From assembly GCF_009730915.1 (NCBI RefSeq), contig NC_052489.1, positions 23,119,916-23,183,915 on the forward strand: a DNA stretch of 64,000 nt, in the 5' to 3' direction. Both the position numbers and the translations under genes were made by a program. Positions 1 through 10,974 of the stretch are shown here, piece by piece. The notes beneath the pieces are model-generated. The model ran no database searches. It saw only the letters and a list, made by a program, of their open reading frames with translations, and was not told the origin of the DNA. Source of the DNA: Dioscorea cayenensis subsp. rotundata. Its lineage: Eukaryota > Streptophyta > Magnoliopsida > Dioscoreales > Dioscoreaceae. How positions within the stretch are numbered: position 1 is the first letter of the stretch; the number at the start of each line of letters is the position of its first letter.

Positions 1-1
1 G

Positions 2-230
2 TTCAACACTGCCCCCCAAGGATTGCTGCAACCCCTACCGATTCCTGGAAAGATATGGGATTCCCTATCCCTTAACTTCATCACCCATCTGCCGTTGTCC
101 TCCGGCAAGACCACAATAATCATCGTAGTCGACCACCTTTCCAAACATACTCACTTCTCTGCTCTCGGGCCCCAATTCTCGTTACCCATCGTTGCATCCG
201 TCTTCATCCGCGACATCGTGCGGCTCCATG
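2..230 (+). pseudogene. Ty3/gypsy integrase, 5' fragment
   Basis: Open frame entering from the left edge. It encodes the start of a retrotransposon integrase core: an LPIP...W...LNFIT linker, then VVDHLSK, which carries the first catalytic Asp of the DDE triad. The frame runs to a His codon at 227-229 and is then cut by the element at 231. The rest of the integrase resumes in the same frame at 5425. Because of the insertion and later stop codons this is a dead copy. The family assignment rests on recognised plant gypsy pol motifs; the chromovirus lineage is an inference. Confidence 0.8.
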
Positions 231-2869
231 CACACTACAACAAATTTGTCAATTATTGACATGTGTGATAATGTCATAAAATAATATATTTTTGTCACTA
301 AAAATTTTTTGTGACGCTTTGTTGCTGTCATCACATTTTGTCGCCTTTCTGCTCCGTTGCTAAAGGGTTAATGTGAGCGATTACATGTTCAGTCACATAA
401 TGATACCTTTTATGTGACAAAATTATCATATTTTACCTATTTTATAATCATTAATGACATGCATTTTTATCACTAAATGTTGTGCCAAACTGTCATAAAA
501 TGTTATGAATTGTCACTAAATATAAGGTAAAGTTTTATCATTTGTGACATTCCATTGATTTTCAAATAATAAATAATAAAAATATTTGTCATCATTTCAA
601 ATAGAATAGCGTCATAAAAAGTGGTTAACGTCACTATATATTGTTAAAAAAATATAATATTTAGTGACAAAAGTCTATTTTTGTGATGATGAAAATGCGT
701 CACTAATGAAAAATATGGCATAAATTAATTTTTTTTTGTAATGTCACAATTAATTAAATATTATATAGTTTGTAATATTTTTATAATGTCGCAATCAATC
801 ATGTTTTTATGATGTATTTGTAATTTGTGATATATTTTTAGTGAATATTTTTTTAATAAATTATATAAATTATCAAAAATTTAATTTTTTTGATAATATA
901 TCATAAATAAAAATTAAATCAATATTATTATTGTAAAAAGAAAAAAATAACACAATTATCATAATTTATAGTTAACCTTATGGATTAACAAATTTCAATT
1001 TCAGTAAAAATTTCAATAACATTAAAAAAACTTATAATCTTAAGTAAATCATATCAAAATAGATAACTATTCTTCATGCAACTCTTGTGGCGTTCGTGTT
1101 TATAGTGTTTTGTTGATGTAGAGCTTGCCTCATTAAAACCCCGAAATAAATATTTTTTTAAAATAATAAATATTAATTTATAAGAAGAGTAAATTAACAA
1201 AAGTAAAGTTCAAAATATAATTATATATACATATACATATATACTAATATGCATCCAAAAAATTAATAATAAGCACAATAGATAGTCATAACAAAAATTA
1301 ATTGATTAATGACAAACTTTAACAATTTAAAGTGCTAATCAAACAACTATAGAAATTATAACAATAATTCCATTATAAAATAATGATAATAAAAAAATGC
1401 ATAAATTAATCAAAAAACACAAGAATCAATATTGTTAGCAACCCTTTGGAAAGAAAACTTTAATCTAATGATTGTAGCCGATGTGAATCTCTTTCCCATT
1501 CAAATATTCCCTTCTCCAACGGAACCATCATCAATACAAAACCCATAAAATTAGAAGCGAATCAAGCAATTATAAAAAATTTATGAACTAAGTGCGTTGG
1601 AACACTAATGCATACTTAAAAGATTCATCTTTGATGAAGTAGGAACTTACAAAAGCATTATAAAAAAAAAATCAAGAACTAAAAGAAAGTGGAAGTGTGC
1701 CTTAAGATAGAGGCAAAAATAAAATAAAAAATAGACGGTAGTATAGACATTGAGAAAGAGAAATATAATGTACCTTAGTAATGATGAGAGAGAAAGAAAG
1801 ATTGAAAAAGAATAGAAATTGATATAGAGATTTATATAGAATTTTTTTTTAAATAAAGAATTTTGTTTTAAAATTTTTATAAACTTCAAACTAAATTTAG
1901 AAAAATTAAAATTATTCAGAAATTTTTATAGGATATTTCTTTTTATTGAATGAAAATCTGTTGAAAGTCTATATTAAAACTAACATATTTTTTATATTTT
2001 TTAATTAAATTCACAATAATTTTTAAAAAAAATTATTAACAAATTTAAACTAAATTTAGATAAATTAAAATTATTTAAAATATTTTATAGGATATATCTT
2101 TTTATTGAATGAAAATCTTTTCAAATTCTATATAAAACTAACATATTTTTATATGTTTTTAATTAAATTCGTAATAATTTTTTTAAAAAATTATTAACAA
2201 ATTTAAACCAATGAAACTTGAATTTTAAATTATTGTTTAAATATATTTCGCAATAATTTTTTTAAAAAGCTTATAACAAATTTAAACCAATGAAATTTTA
2301 AATTAATATTGTAGTTATAAAAACTTCTTTAATATCTATATAAATTACTTCAATAATATAAAGGTCTTTTATAATTTAGTCCTTATTAATAAAGTAAATT
2401 ATAATATATATATATGAAGGTGTTAATATAAAATATCTCTAATAAAATCTTTAAAAATAAAAAAAAATTTCAAAAAGAGATAAAGAGAGTTATTTGAATA
2501 AAAAATAAATAATTTAAATTAAACCAATATGAAATTAAACTTATATGGGGATGCTACAACCCTATCTTCACAATTTTTTTTTTTGAAAATAAACAATGTA
2601 TAAATTGATAAATATAGTTTTAAAAAAAGTGGAAATTGCTAAAAACACCCTCAAAATTTGCAATATGCACAGATTCTCCCCCCTAAATTTGGCTATCCAT
2701 AAAAACCCCTTCCTTTTGAATACAATGATTTTTTAAACCCCCAAAACATCTAACAGTGACTGATAGAGTTAATTTGGAATTTTTTGGACGAAATTGTCCC
2801 TTGCGTGGGAAGTTGTGGCAAGTGTGACAGGGTTTGACTATAATGCCCTTGGGTGCAATGAGTTTCTAT

Positions 2870-3160
2870 TTAAAAATGAGGCTTCTATTTAAAATATGAG
2901 GTATGAGGTTCTGTTTAAAAAATGAGTTTCCTGTTTAAAAAATGAGTTTTCTATTTAAAAAAATGAGTTTTGTGATTTAAAAAATGAGTTTTCTGTTTAA
3001 GAAATGAGTTTTCTATTTAAAAAATGAGTTTTCTGTTTAAAAAATGAGGTTTCGGTTTAAAAAAATGAGGTCTCTGTTTAAGAAATGAGTTTTCTGTTTA
3101 AGAAATGAGGTTTTTATTTAAAAAAATGAGGTCTCTGTTTAAGAAATAAGTTTTTTGGGG
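2870..3160. repeat. Minisatellite array, left block
   Basis: Imperfect tandem copies of a roughly 19-21 bp unit resembling TCTGTTTAAAAAATGAGTT, about 14 copies, varying in A-run length and in single bases. The same unit in the same orientation reappears on the other side of the GC-rich segment (3805-4245). Confidence 0.9.
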
Positions 3161-3239
3161 TGTATTTATCACCCCCACAATCTCTTTATTGCAGTTGGGC
3201 TGGGCCAGTGAGACAAAGCATGCGGCTCACAATCACAGT

Positions 3240-3804
3240 CACGTTGCATGAAAAATGGGATTTCGAACCCTAGAATTTTGATCTCCACCTCGATCTAGAT
3301 CTCGATCTTGCCAGAGAAAAAGGTGCAACCTTTCGATGCCTTTGCTCGATGACGAGGAGCATGCGGTCTTCCCCGAGGTCGACGACGAAGAAAATGAAAT
3401 AGATGAGGTCGACGACAGGGAAGACGATGAAGACGAAGACGAAGACAACGAGATCGAACCCTCATCGGCGCCGCTTCTTCCCTCCGTTCCCGTCACCGAC
3501 TTAGGCACCATGGATCAAAACCCTGGAATGATCCCTAACCCTAACCCTATTGCTATCCATGTTGCGGTCTCCGCAGTAGAGAATGGTTCCGTTCAAGTTC
3601 AGCCCGTCTTATCCGATGTCGCCACCGAAGACCTCACCACTCCGACCGCCGAGGAACGTCGCCAACCAGATCGCCAACGCCGACAAAGATTTCTCCTTTA
3701 AGACCCCACACGAGCAGGCACCTTCGAGATCGCTCGCCAGATCTGGAGCTCAGCGTTCGCGCGAGATCAACGTCGATGAGATACTCAATGTCCCTACTCA
3801 ATGA
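3240..3804 (+). other. GC-rich captured gene fragment with open frames
   Basis: A sharp GC-rich island in AT-rich surroundings. The frame 3336-3701 encodes 121 residues with a strongly acidic Asp/Glu run (about residues 5-41) followed by a Pro/Asn-rich and then a Gln/Arg-rich part. A second frame, 3583-3804, ends in the repeat array. The antisense of the acidic stretch is poly-Ser, which GAC/GAA-type repeats produce trivially. I do not recognise the donor gene. Composition and position suggest a gene piece captured by a transposon; whether it is expressed is unknown. Confidence 0.4.
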
Positions 3805-4245
3805 GGTTTCTGTTTAAAAAAATAAGGTCTCTGTTTAAAAAATAAGCTCTCTGTTTAAGAAATGAGTTCTCTGTTTATATGCTTGTTTGTCTTTGTTTAA
3901 CTATCTATGTTTCTGTTTAATATATTGCGTTTACGTTTAAAAAAGTGCTTAAATATCGTTGTTTCTATTTAAGTATGTACGAGTGGCCAAGATTAATTGG
4001 TTTTTATATCTAGGATTAATTTATCACGTAAATATTTGTTTTCCTGTTTAAATATCAATGTTTTTGTTTAAAAAATGAGTTTTATGTTTAAAAAAATGAG
4101 GTTTCTGTTAAAGAAATGAGTTTTTGTTTAAGAAATAAGGTTTCTGTTTAAAGAAATGAGCTCTCTGTTTAAGAAATGAACTCTCTGTTTAAGAAATGAG
4201 TTCTCTGTTTAAAAAATAAACTCTCTGTTTAAGAAATAAGTACAT
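3805..4245. repeat. Minisatellite array, right block
   Basis: Continuation of the TCTGTTTAAAAAATGAG-type array, same orientation as the left block, partly interrupted by unrelated sequence at about 3880-4050. About 15 recognisable units. Confidence 0.88.
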
Positions 4246-5424
4246 GCAAAAAAGAATGCAAAAAAGAATGAAAAAAATGTATGCAAAAAGGTTTAAGGGC
4301 AATGATGGAATTTCATAATGCAGGGGTAAAAAAGAAGTGAAACAATAAAGGAAGGGTTGTCTGAGGTATGCAAAACTCACAAGGGTTGTTTGGGAAGTTT
4401 TAAAATTATCGAGGGGTAAACAGTAATTTTCTCTTTAAAAAATTATATTTTTAGGAAAAATATTTGCAAATTTTTTTTTATCCCGTTGCCCCTAGGTATA
4501 AATTGGTTTATATAACATGAAAAAATTTATATTCTTTTGCAAAAAATATATTGTTTTGCTTTCTCAAGTTTTTTTACTTGCAAAAGCTATTTATATTGTA
4601 TAAAAATATATGATTTTAGAAAAATATTTGGAAAAGTCTATTATTTGCTTTCATATTCGACAAATTTGTAAGCATGATATTGAAAATTATATTTTATAAA
4701 AATATTTATAAAAAAAATTGTTGTTTGGTTTATTAACGTTTTGCGTGACCCACCTAAAAAAATTATTGTTATGTCCTTACTCATATCTATGTCAATTTAT
4801 ATAAATAATTTTGTTATATTTTTCTCCTAAATCAATTGTAAAGCATAAAAGAATGTTTATGTCATTTAGCATTTTATCTTTCAATGGTATTTAGCATTTG
4901 ACTACGAAAAAAATTATTAGTGAGAGATGATTAGTGTCATTAAATTTAGTAACAAATAGTGACATTATCCAATATCATCAAGTAATGCGATATTTATTTG
5001 TAACAATATTATAATATCATTATTACTTATATTTTGGTGACAAACCTATGAGTCACAAAAATAAATTAAGGTACATAAAAAAATTCAAATTGTCATTGAT
5101 AATATATGTTAATATTAGTAACATTATTTAAATTTAGTTTAAAAACAACAAATTTTAAAATTTGTCGCGAAAAAATATTATATTAATGACGTACTATATT
5201 TGTCACTTAATATTTAAACCGTCACTAAAAGTACGAGTGTATTTGGAGCTAATCCTTTTGTGACAATATCATGTCACAATTTAAAGTATTGTCACATAAA
5301 ATTATCAAACAAGCAAAATGAGTGACTAAATAATGATTCGTCACATTATGTGTATTTTTTGTGACAAAAAACCAATATGTCAAAATTAAAATTGTCACTA
5401 ATCATCAATTTTGTTGTAGAGATG

Positions 5425-6330
5425 GGTTTTCATCTGCAATCGTCACTGATCGGGACCTTGTCTTCATGAGCGTGTTCTAGAAGGAACTATTCTGGCTGCA
5501 GGGGACCTCTCTCGCCATGAGCATGGTGTACCATCCCCAAACCAACGTCTAGACCGAGGTTTTAAACCATTGTCTTGAGAAGTACCTCCGTTACTTCGTC
5601 ACTGACCAGCTGCGACAGTGGCTCAACTACTTGCCAAGGGTGGAGTGGCATTACAACACATTATGGCATTCAGCTATCAAGATGACGCCCTATGAAGCCG
5701 TCTATGGCCGCGCACCACCATCCTTGCTCGACTACCTTGCGGGGACCTCACCCGTGGCAGAGGTTGATAACCTCCTCATTGATCGCGCCATCCTACTCCA
5801 GACCCTGCGTGATAACCTCCAGCGAGCCCAACAGCGGATGTGGGACCTCACTAATGCTCACTGCCAGTATATCTCCTTCTAGGATGGAGATTGGGTGTTT
5901 CTCTAATTACGACCATACCGGCAAACCTCCGCCGCACACTGCAAGAATGATAAGCTCTCCAAGCGGTTCTATGCGCCCATCCAAATTCTCCGCTGCATTG
6001 GTGCTGTTGCATACAAGTTGGATCTCCCGGCTGGGGCATGGATCCATGATGTTTTTCACGTCTTGAAGTTGAAGCGTTGTCATGGGGACCCATCGCGGCA
6101 ACTTATGTTGCCGCCATCTCACATCGTCAATAATCGACCCCTTCTGCGACCTACCTCTATCCTGAATTCCTAGGTCATCATCGTTTGAGGGAGCCCTATT
6201 ACCCAGTTGCTCATGTAATGGGAGCATCAACCTAAGTTGGATGCCACCTAGGAACCCCTGCACGACTTCCAGAAGGATTATTCTGATTTTCACCTTGAGG
6301 ACAAGGTGCTTCCCGAGGGGGGAACAATTG
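5425..6330 (+). pseudogene. Ty3/gypsy integrase C-terminal part and 3' end of pol
   Basis: Continuation of the integrase split at 230. It carries VTDRD (second catalytic Asp), a YHPQTN motif, then the long C-terminal part with MTPYEAVYGR and a domain reading HDVFHVLKLKR, typical of plant gypsy pol. In-frame stops occur near 5478, 5550, 5881 and 5905, and again close to 6170-6250, so it cannot encode a full protein. A purine run near 6314-6327 may be the polypurine tract before a 3' LTR. Confidence 0.8.
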
Positions 6331-6945
6331 TTGCATGTACCGAGGGGGAATGAGAAATTTGTGCGAGGAAATGGCCAATCCGAGTCCCTACGCTGCCTAC
6401 TAAGTATCAAGATTTCCTCATGTGAGGAAATACTAGCAGGCATTGGGGGACACTAAGGTGCTCTATTGGTAGGTTTGTTATAATAATAGGCTATCTGGAA
6501 TGGGTGTGGATTTTAAGATTTGTGTGTTTTGATTAAGTTTGTTGTAAGTTTGTTGTTACAGCTGGCAAGCTGACCGTTCTATTCCAATAGTCCGTCTGCA
6601 ATCTATGGTTGTATGAGTACCTCCATAAGTAGCACATCCCCTTTAGTCAGAATGGGGAGGACTAGGTGGTAACCCCGAGATCGTAGAGTTGGAGGTCTGC
6701 TAATAGTGATTTGACATATGAGGAGCAACTAGTGACAATTATAGATTTCAAGGAGCAAGCACTGAGAAGGTGGATTATTCCTTGTTTTAAAGTTAAGTGG
6801 AGCAATCTTTTGGAGCGCGAGGTGACTTGAGAGTTGGAGTTTGAGATGAAGGAAAGATACCATACCTTTTTGACAATTCTTGTACGAGCCTAAACTTTTC
6901 TAAGGGGAAGGAAATTATGGATCTCTACCGGCTTTACTACTATTA
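6331..6945 (+). other. Possible 3' LTR remnant of the gypsy element
   Basis: Lies directly after the purine run that ends the gypsy coding part and starts near TGTTGCATG. It has no coding content. Its partner LTR would lie left of the window, so the LTR cannot be proved and its right end is not defined. Confidence 0.3.
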
Positions 6946-8224
6946 TTATTATTATTATTATTATTCTTGTTGTTATATCTTCTTTTGTTATAATTTTAAT
7001 AAGTTTGAATTTACCTTTGACCATATCATTTTATCCTCTCTAACCGCTAAATCTATTTGATTTCGTCTTATCCTGCAAGCCATGAGTGATCACCCTCTGT
7101 CCTTACTATATTGGTTTGGTGGCAAGGATGGGAATTTCTCCTTGAGCTAGAATACCAAGGGAGGATTCCGAGTAAGTGGCCTTAGAATGCATAGTGATAG
7201 TCTATTATCCTAGGTTTTGGTGATTTCAACATGTGAGTTATTGAGGTCTTTAGTTGATTAGAATATTGCCCTTCCAATTTTCCTATGATTTGATTTTCTT
7301 ATAATTGTCTATGAATTTTATTGCCAATACTGAGTTAATCATTAACACAACAAACATTTGTTAGAGGCTCTGATTTGGGCCAAATTGCACTTACTTGGTA
7401 TCTTTTTGTCCAAATGTATATCTCTATGAATAATAATTTGCCAATGAATTGAGATCTGATTTTTTTTCTATAGATTGTTTTGTAGGTTCTTCTTCTTTTC
7501 CTTATAAAATATGTTTAGTTTTTTTATTTATTTATGTCTCATATTTTTTTTTTCCCAACCTTAGTTAAGAGAGTCTTTGTTTTTCTAGCAAGTACGCTTT
7601 CTATGGACTAAGTTTTGGCTTCGTTCGGACGTAGGGAAGTGATAATGTGGTTAATACTACAGGTTAATATTATGTGCCTAGAAGGGATGCCATGATAGTT
7701 TTGGTTTCTTAGGCAACCTGTCCCCTTCATGCTTTTAATTCCATAGAAAGCTTCCACCTTGTTGGATTTCTCCATTTTTTTACTGTTACTTCTGCCATCC
7801 TAAATAAAGTCTCCATGAAAATGTCAGTCACAATCTTTCTATTATTTTTAATTGATTCCAAAATAACCTTGATGAACATTGTCTAAATCATCTCTCTGAA
7901 TGTCTAAAAATATATTAGTTAGGTAATTGTTTCCTTGTGGCTTCTGACCGCACCACTATGAGATGTTTCATTTGGTTGTCAGCTGTGGTGAGTATTTTCC
8001 TAGCTATCTCAGACATTTTCTTGCTGTCTAAAATATTAGGAACCATTGGTTTGGGTGACTACACTAAATATGATTATTGGCAGTGTTAATTAGTGCATTA
8101 AAAACTCTTGAAGATGGCATGGGTTGTAATTTGTAATATTAGGACTAATGCTGAACAACTAGAGCTAAATTTATGTCAATAGGGCCCTTTGCAGAGATTT
8201 GATTTGGGTTCAATTTGGGTTTTG
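6946..8224. other. Unassigned AT-rich stretch
   Basis: It begins with an ATT microsatellite (about 6940-6965). No gene, splice-consistent exon or transposon end could be supported. It may hold decayed parts of the PIF/Harbinger transposase whose C-terminus is seen next. Confidence 0.5.
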
Positions 8225-8552
8225 AAAATTTAGTGGGTACCAAGTAAGTATTATTTTAAAGAATCGATTTGAGATATTAGATTCAAGGATATTTTATCTT
8301 TTCAAAACACAAGTGGATATTATTCTTGGTTGTTGTGTGCTACATAATTTTGTAAGGGAGACTGATCCGGATAATATTGTGGCTCATGAAGACATGCATA
8401 ATGAAGATGAGATACCTATGTATGAGAGGCCTAACACGTTAGGTGAGCGACATGAGTCACAGGCTCAATGGAGAGACCTTCATGAGAAAATTAAAGATGA
8501 TATGTGGCATGACTATGTATCACGCGGTCGAACTTTCAAGGCACCATTATAA
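8225..8552 (+). pseudogene. PIF/Harbinger transposase C-terminal remnant
   Basis: A frame ending at 8552 contains ILGCCVLHNF, the hallmark C-terminal motif of PIF/Harbinger (DDE_4-type) plant transposases, followed by the usual acidic tail and a WR-L-x-KI-DDMW segment. The catalytic DDE part upstream is not recognisable, so only the last 80 or so residues survive. The Myb-like partner gene follows at 8880. Confidence 0.75.
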
Positions 8553-8879
8553 AAGGCCAAATATGAATTTGGTTTTGTATTTTATAACAATGTTTTGTGA
8601 TGTACTCAAGTTATTGTTGTCTACTATTGCATTACCAACGAACTTAATGTTTTGCTTCATCTCTCCATGATATAGTGAATTTTTATTGTCATTTCTATTG
8701 TTCAAGTTTGTTTTGTTATGTATATCGTCATTGTTAATGTAGCATGACTTCAATTTATCCTTGTTTTGTTGTTGTTTTCCTTCAAATTAGATTGTTATAA
8801 TAATTTTGTGGTGTATTAATGATAATTGGCCTTTGTTGATTTTACTTCAAGTCTATAGTAAATGGTTTATTTCTTTAGT

Positions 8880-9861
8880 AGGTCGGATGTCAACTGGACG
8901 AAACATTGTCAAAGGAGCACAAAGCGAAAAGAGAAAAAGGAACACCAAACAAAAGATTGACAAAAGAAATGGGCAATATCTTGATACCGTTACTTGCAGA
9001 CATGGAAAGCAGTGGTCTAAAGGTTGACAAATATTTCAAATGTCAAGGATTTATAGAGGCCGAGAATGTTGTAAAATAATAGGTTCCCTGTTACTTGCAT
9101 AGATGCCGATACTGTCGAAAATCATATGTGCACTTTGAAACAAAAGTATCAAAACATCAAAAGGCTTATGAACCTCAGCGGGGTTGGATGGAATGACACA
9201 GAAAAAATGTTAGCGCTCAAAGATGAGATCTACCGTACATATATGTAGATAAATGTGTTTTATCTATTTATTAGCAATGTTTGACACTATTTACTGATAC
9301 TATTATTTATTATCATTTTACACAGGGACAACCAAAAGCCAAAGAGTATTTAAACAAGCCTATACCCTTTTTTGATGAGCTATGTTTGGTTGTTGAGGAT
9401 GACCATGCCACTAGTGATTATGCATGGACCATCTTTGACCAGTTTGTGGTACGAATCTAGAGGATGAGAGTGCACCTCCACCTAATGTACCATTAGACAG
9501 TGAGCCTATGGATACAGGTACCCAAGGACATGAAGCACTATGGTCATCTACGAGCAAAACCACTGCCAGGGCTAGTCATGCAACAAGCTACAAATGGTGA
9601 AAATGTTGCAAGAGAAAGCATTGGGGAAAAGATAGGTGAATTTGTGGCCTCTATAAAAGCGTCCACAAAAAGGACATGGATAAGAAATTCACCGATGCAC
9701 TGTGGGACATGGAGAATTATAGTGATGATGATATGGAAATGGTCTTAAATAAGTTAATTGACAACAAGAGAGAGGCCGAGAATTTCTATTTGAGGAAGGC
9801 ATCTCTTCGCAAAAGATGGCTAGATAATTTTATTACTCCTATCAGAGGCTCTAGTTCGTAA
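8880..9861 (+). pseudogene. PIF/Harbinger ORF1 (Myb/SANT-like DNA-binding protein) remnant
   Basis: Spread over frames interrupted by stops and shifts. About 8955-9245 encodes a Myb/SANT-like (Myb_DNA-bind_3) segment with a VENHMCTLKQKYQ motif and a GVGWND segment. About 9325-9450 has a KAKEYLNKPIPFFDEL motif, and 9676-9861 encodes the C-terminal part ending in FITPIRGS. This protein normally partners the transposase for nuclear import and DNA binding. Several stop codons and frame changes mean it is inactive. With the transposase tail at 8225 it marks one decayed PIF/Harbinger element; its inverted ends were not located. Confidence 0.7.
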
Positions 9862-10739
9862 AGAGGTTATAACACTAGGTATGTATTTTTTTTTTTTTAA
9901 TCATGCAACACAAATTGTTTATTTAAAATTTACATACTCAATGAGTTATCTATTGTCTTTGTCATGAATGTAGTAACCTTTTTTTTTTATTTTCATCTTA
10001 TAATTTTTTTTGGCCATGAATATGTAGGTTGTCCTTTTGGGTTGATGGTAGACGTTAATCTTTTATGTTGAACAAAGTGAGCCTTGTCTAAGACAACTGT
10101 TATTGCGCTATGTTTTGATCATGTATTTGAAAGAATATTGTATGTAATTTATGTTTGTTTAACATTATTATGCTTCTTGTATGAATTTTTGTGTTATGTA
10201 GTCACGAACCAAGGATTATCCTTTACTTAAATGGACTTGTTAATGAGCATTGTTTTTGAAGTAATTTAATTATTTAGCCATCAAGTAGGCATTACCTTCA
10301 TTGTCTTTGTTCAACCTTGATGAGAAAAAAAAGTAACCTTGATATGCAACAATTTAAGGATGATTTCAAACAATTTAATCACTTTCCTCAAAGATGGATT
10401 TCGTATTTTATACCAACCTCAACGTTGTTGGATTTGAGATTACAATCATAGCTTCAACCAAAATTTTTGTTATAAGAGAATAACTTCATAAATTAAGAAG
10501 GCATAATTAAAATGTAAAACATAAATAAAATTTTATTGAAAATTAAAATATCACTCATATAAACATTTAAATTTTGTTTAATACTAAAATATTTGAATTT
10601 ATATAAATATTTAAATTTCTGGATTAAAAAAATAAAATTATACATAAAAGGTAAAAGAATATATAATTTACAAATATTTTAGTTTGTAAAAATATAAAGT
10701 CTTTTATTTTAATAATAATTTTATTTAAATTTAATTATT
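9862..10739. other. AT-rich intergenic stretch, nothing recognised
   Basis: Very A/T-rich with poly-T and poly-A runs. I see no coding frame, element end or RNA gene. Confidence 0.6.
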
Positions 10740-10968
10740 TTTTTGCAGTTTCTTCACTTTCGTTGAAAGAAACATGTTACAGAAGTTCTTCCGAAAGTGA
10801 CATCGCTTTCATTGACATGAATACCAGAATTGGGAAACTGATCACTTCATGGAAAGTGACACTTCTTGAAAAATGAACACAAGAAGTGATGGAAGTGTTA
10901 TGACTTCCATCACTTCAAGGAAGTGGAACTTCCAGTCACTTTCCCGCACTTACAGCTAAATGAACGCC
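10740..10968. mobile_element. Degenerate MITE of the GGCGTTCATTT family
   Basis: Rich in short inverted motifs AAGTG/CACTT and ending in AAATGAACGCC. The right half aligns by eye with the right half of the complete element at 50479-50787 (both have a CACTTC...AATGAACAC...AGAAGT segment followed by CACTTTCCC and the same end). The left end is not clear. Confidence 0.55.
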
Positions 10969-10974
10969 TTCTTA

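Larger units (their letters stand above)
2628..4433. mobile_element. Pack-MULE-like nested insertion (tentative)
   Basis: Inside the CACTA-like element. The left end (GGAAATTGCT...CACCCTC) and the inverted right end (GAAAATTACT...ACCCCTC) are diverged inverted repeats of the kind seen on plant Mutator-like elements. A possible 9-bp target duplication TTTAAAAAA flanks it (2619-2627, 4434-4442), but that sequence is low-complexity and could be chance. The interior has two arrays of about 20-bp repeats and a GC-rich coding-like segment, as expected of a Pack-MULE carrying a captured gene piece. No mudrA transposase is visible. Confidence 0.4.
231..5421. mobile_element. Non-autonomous CACTA-like DNA transposon inserted in gypsy integrase
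   Basis: The left end reads CACACTACAACAAATTTG and the inverted right end CTCTACAACAAAATTG, so about 10 bp (CTACAACAAA) match exactly. The 3-bp target duplication ATG (228-230 and 5422-5424) suits the CACTA superfamily. Hundreds of bases inside each end carry short repeats in both orientations related to TGTGACAAA and GTCACTAAA, like the subterminal transposase-binding arrays of CACTA elements. I see no transposase gene, so it would depend on a relative. The true left end could be 233 (CACTACAACAAA), leaving CA as filler. Removing the insert plus one ATG leaves the host integrase frame continuous, which supports the boundaries. Confidence 0.72.

Noticed and set aside
3530-3556. Telomere-like CCCTAA repeats in the GC-rich island
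   Set aside because: Only about three partial units, and they fall inside an open frame coding PNPNP. Too short to be an interstitial telomere.
2870-4245. Regular repeats with a CRISPR-like look
   Set aside because: Contiguous imperfect tandem units without spacers, in a plant nuclear genome.
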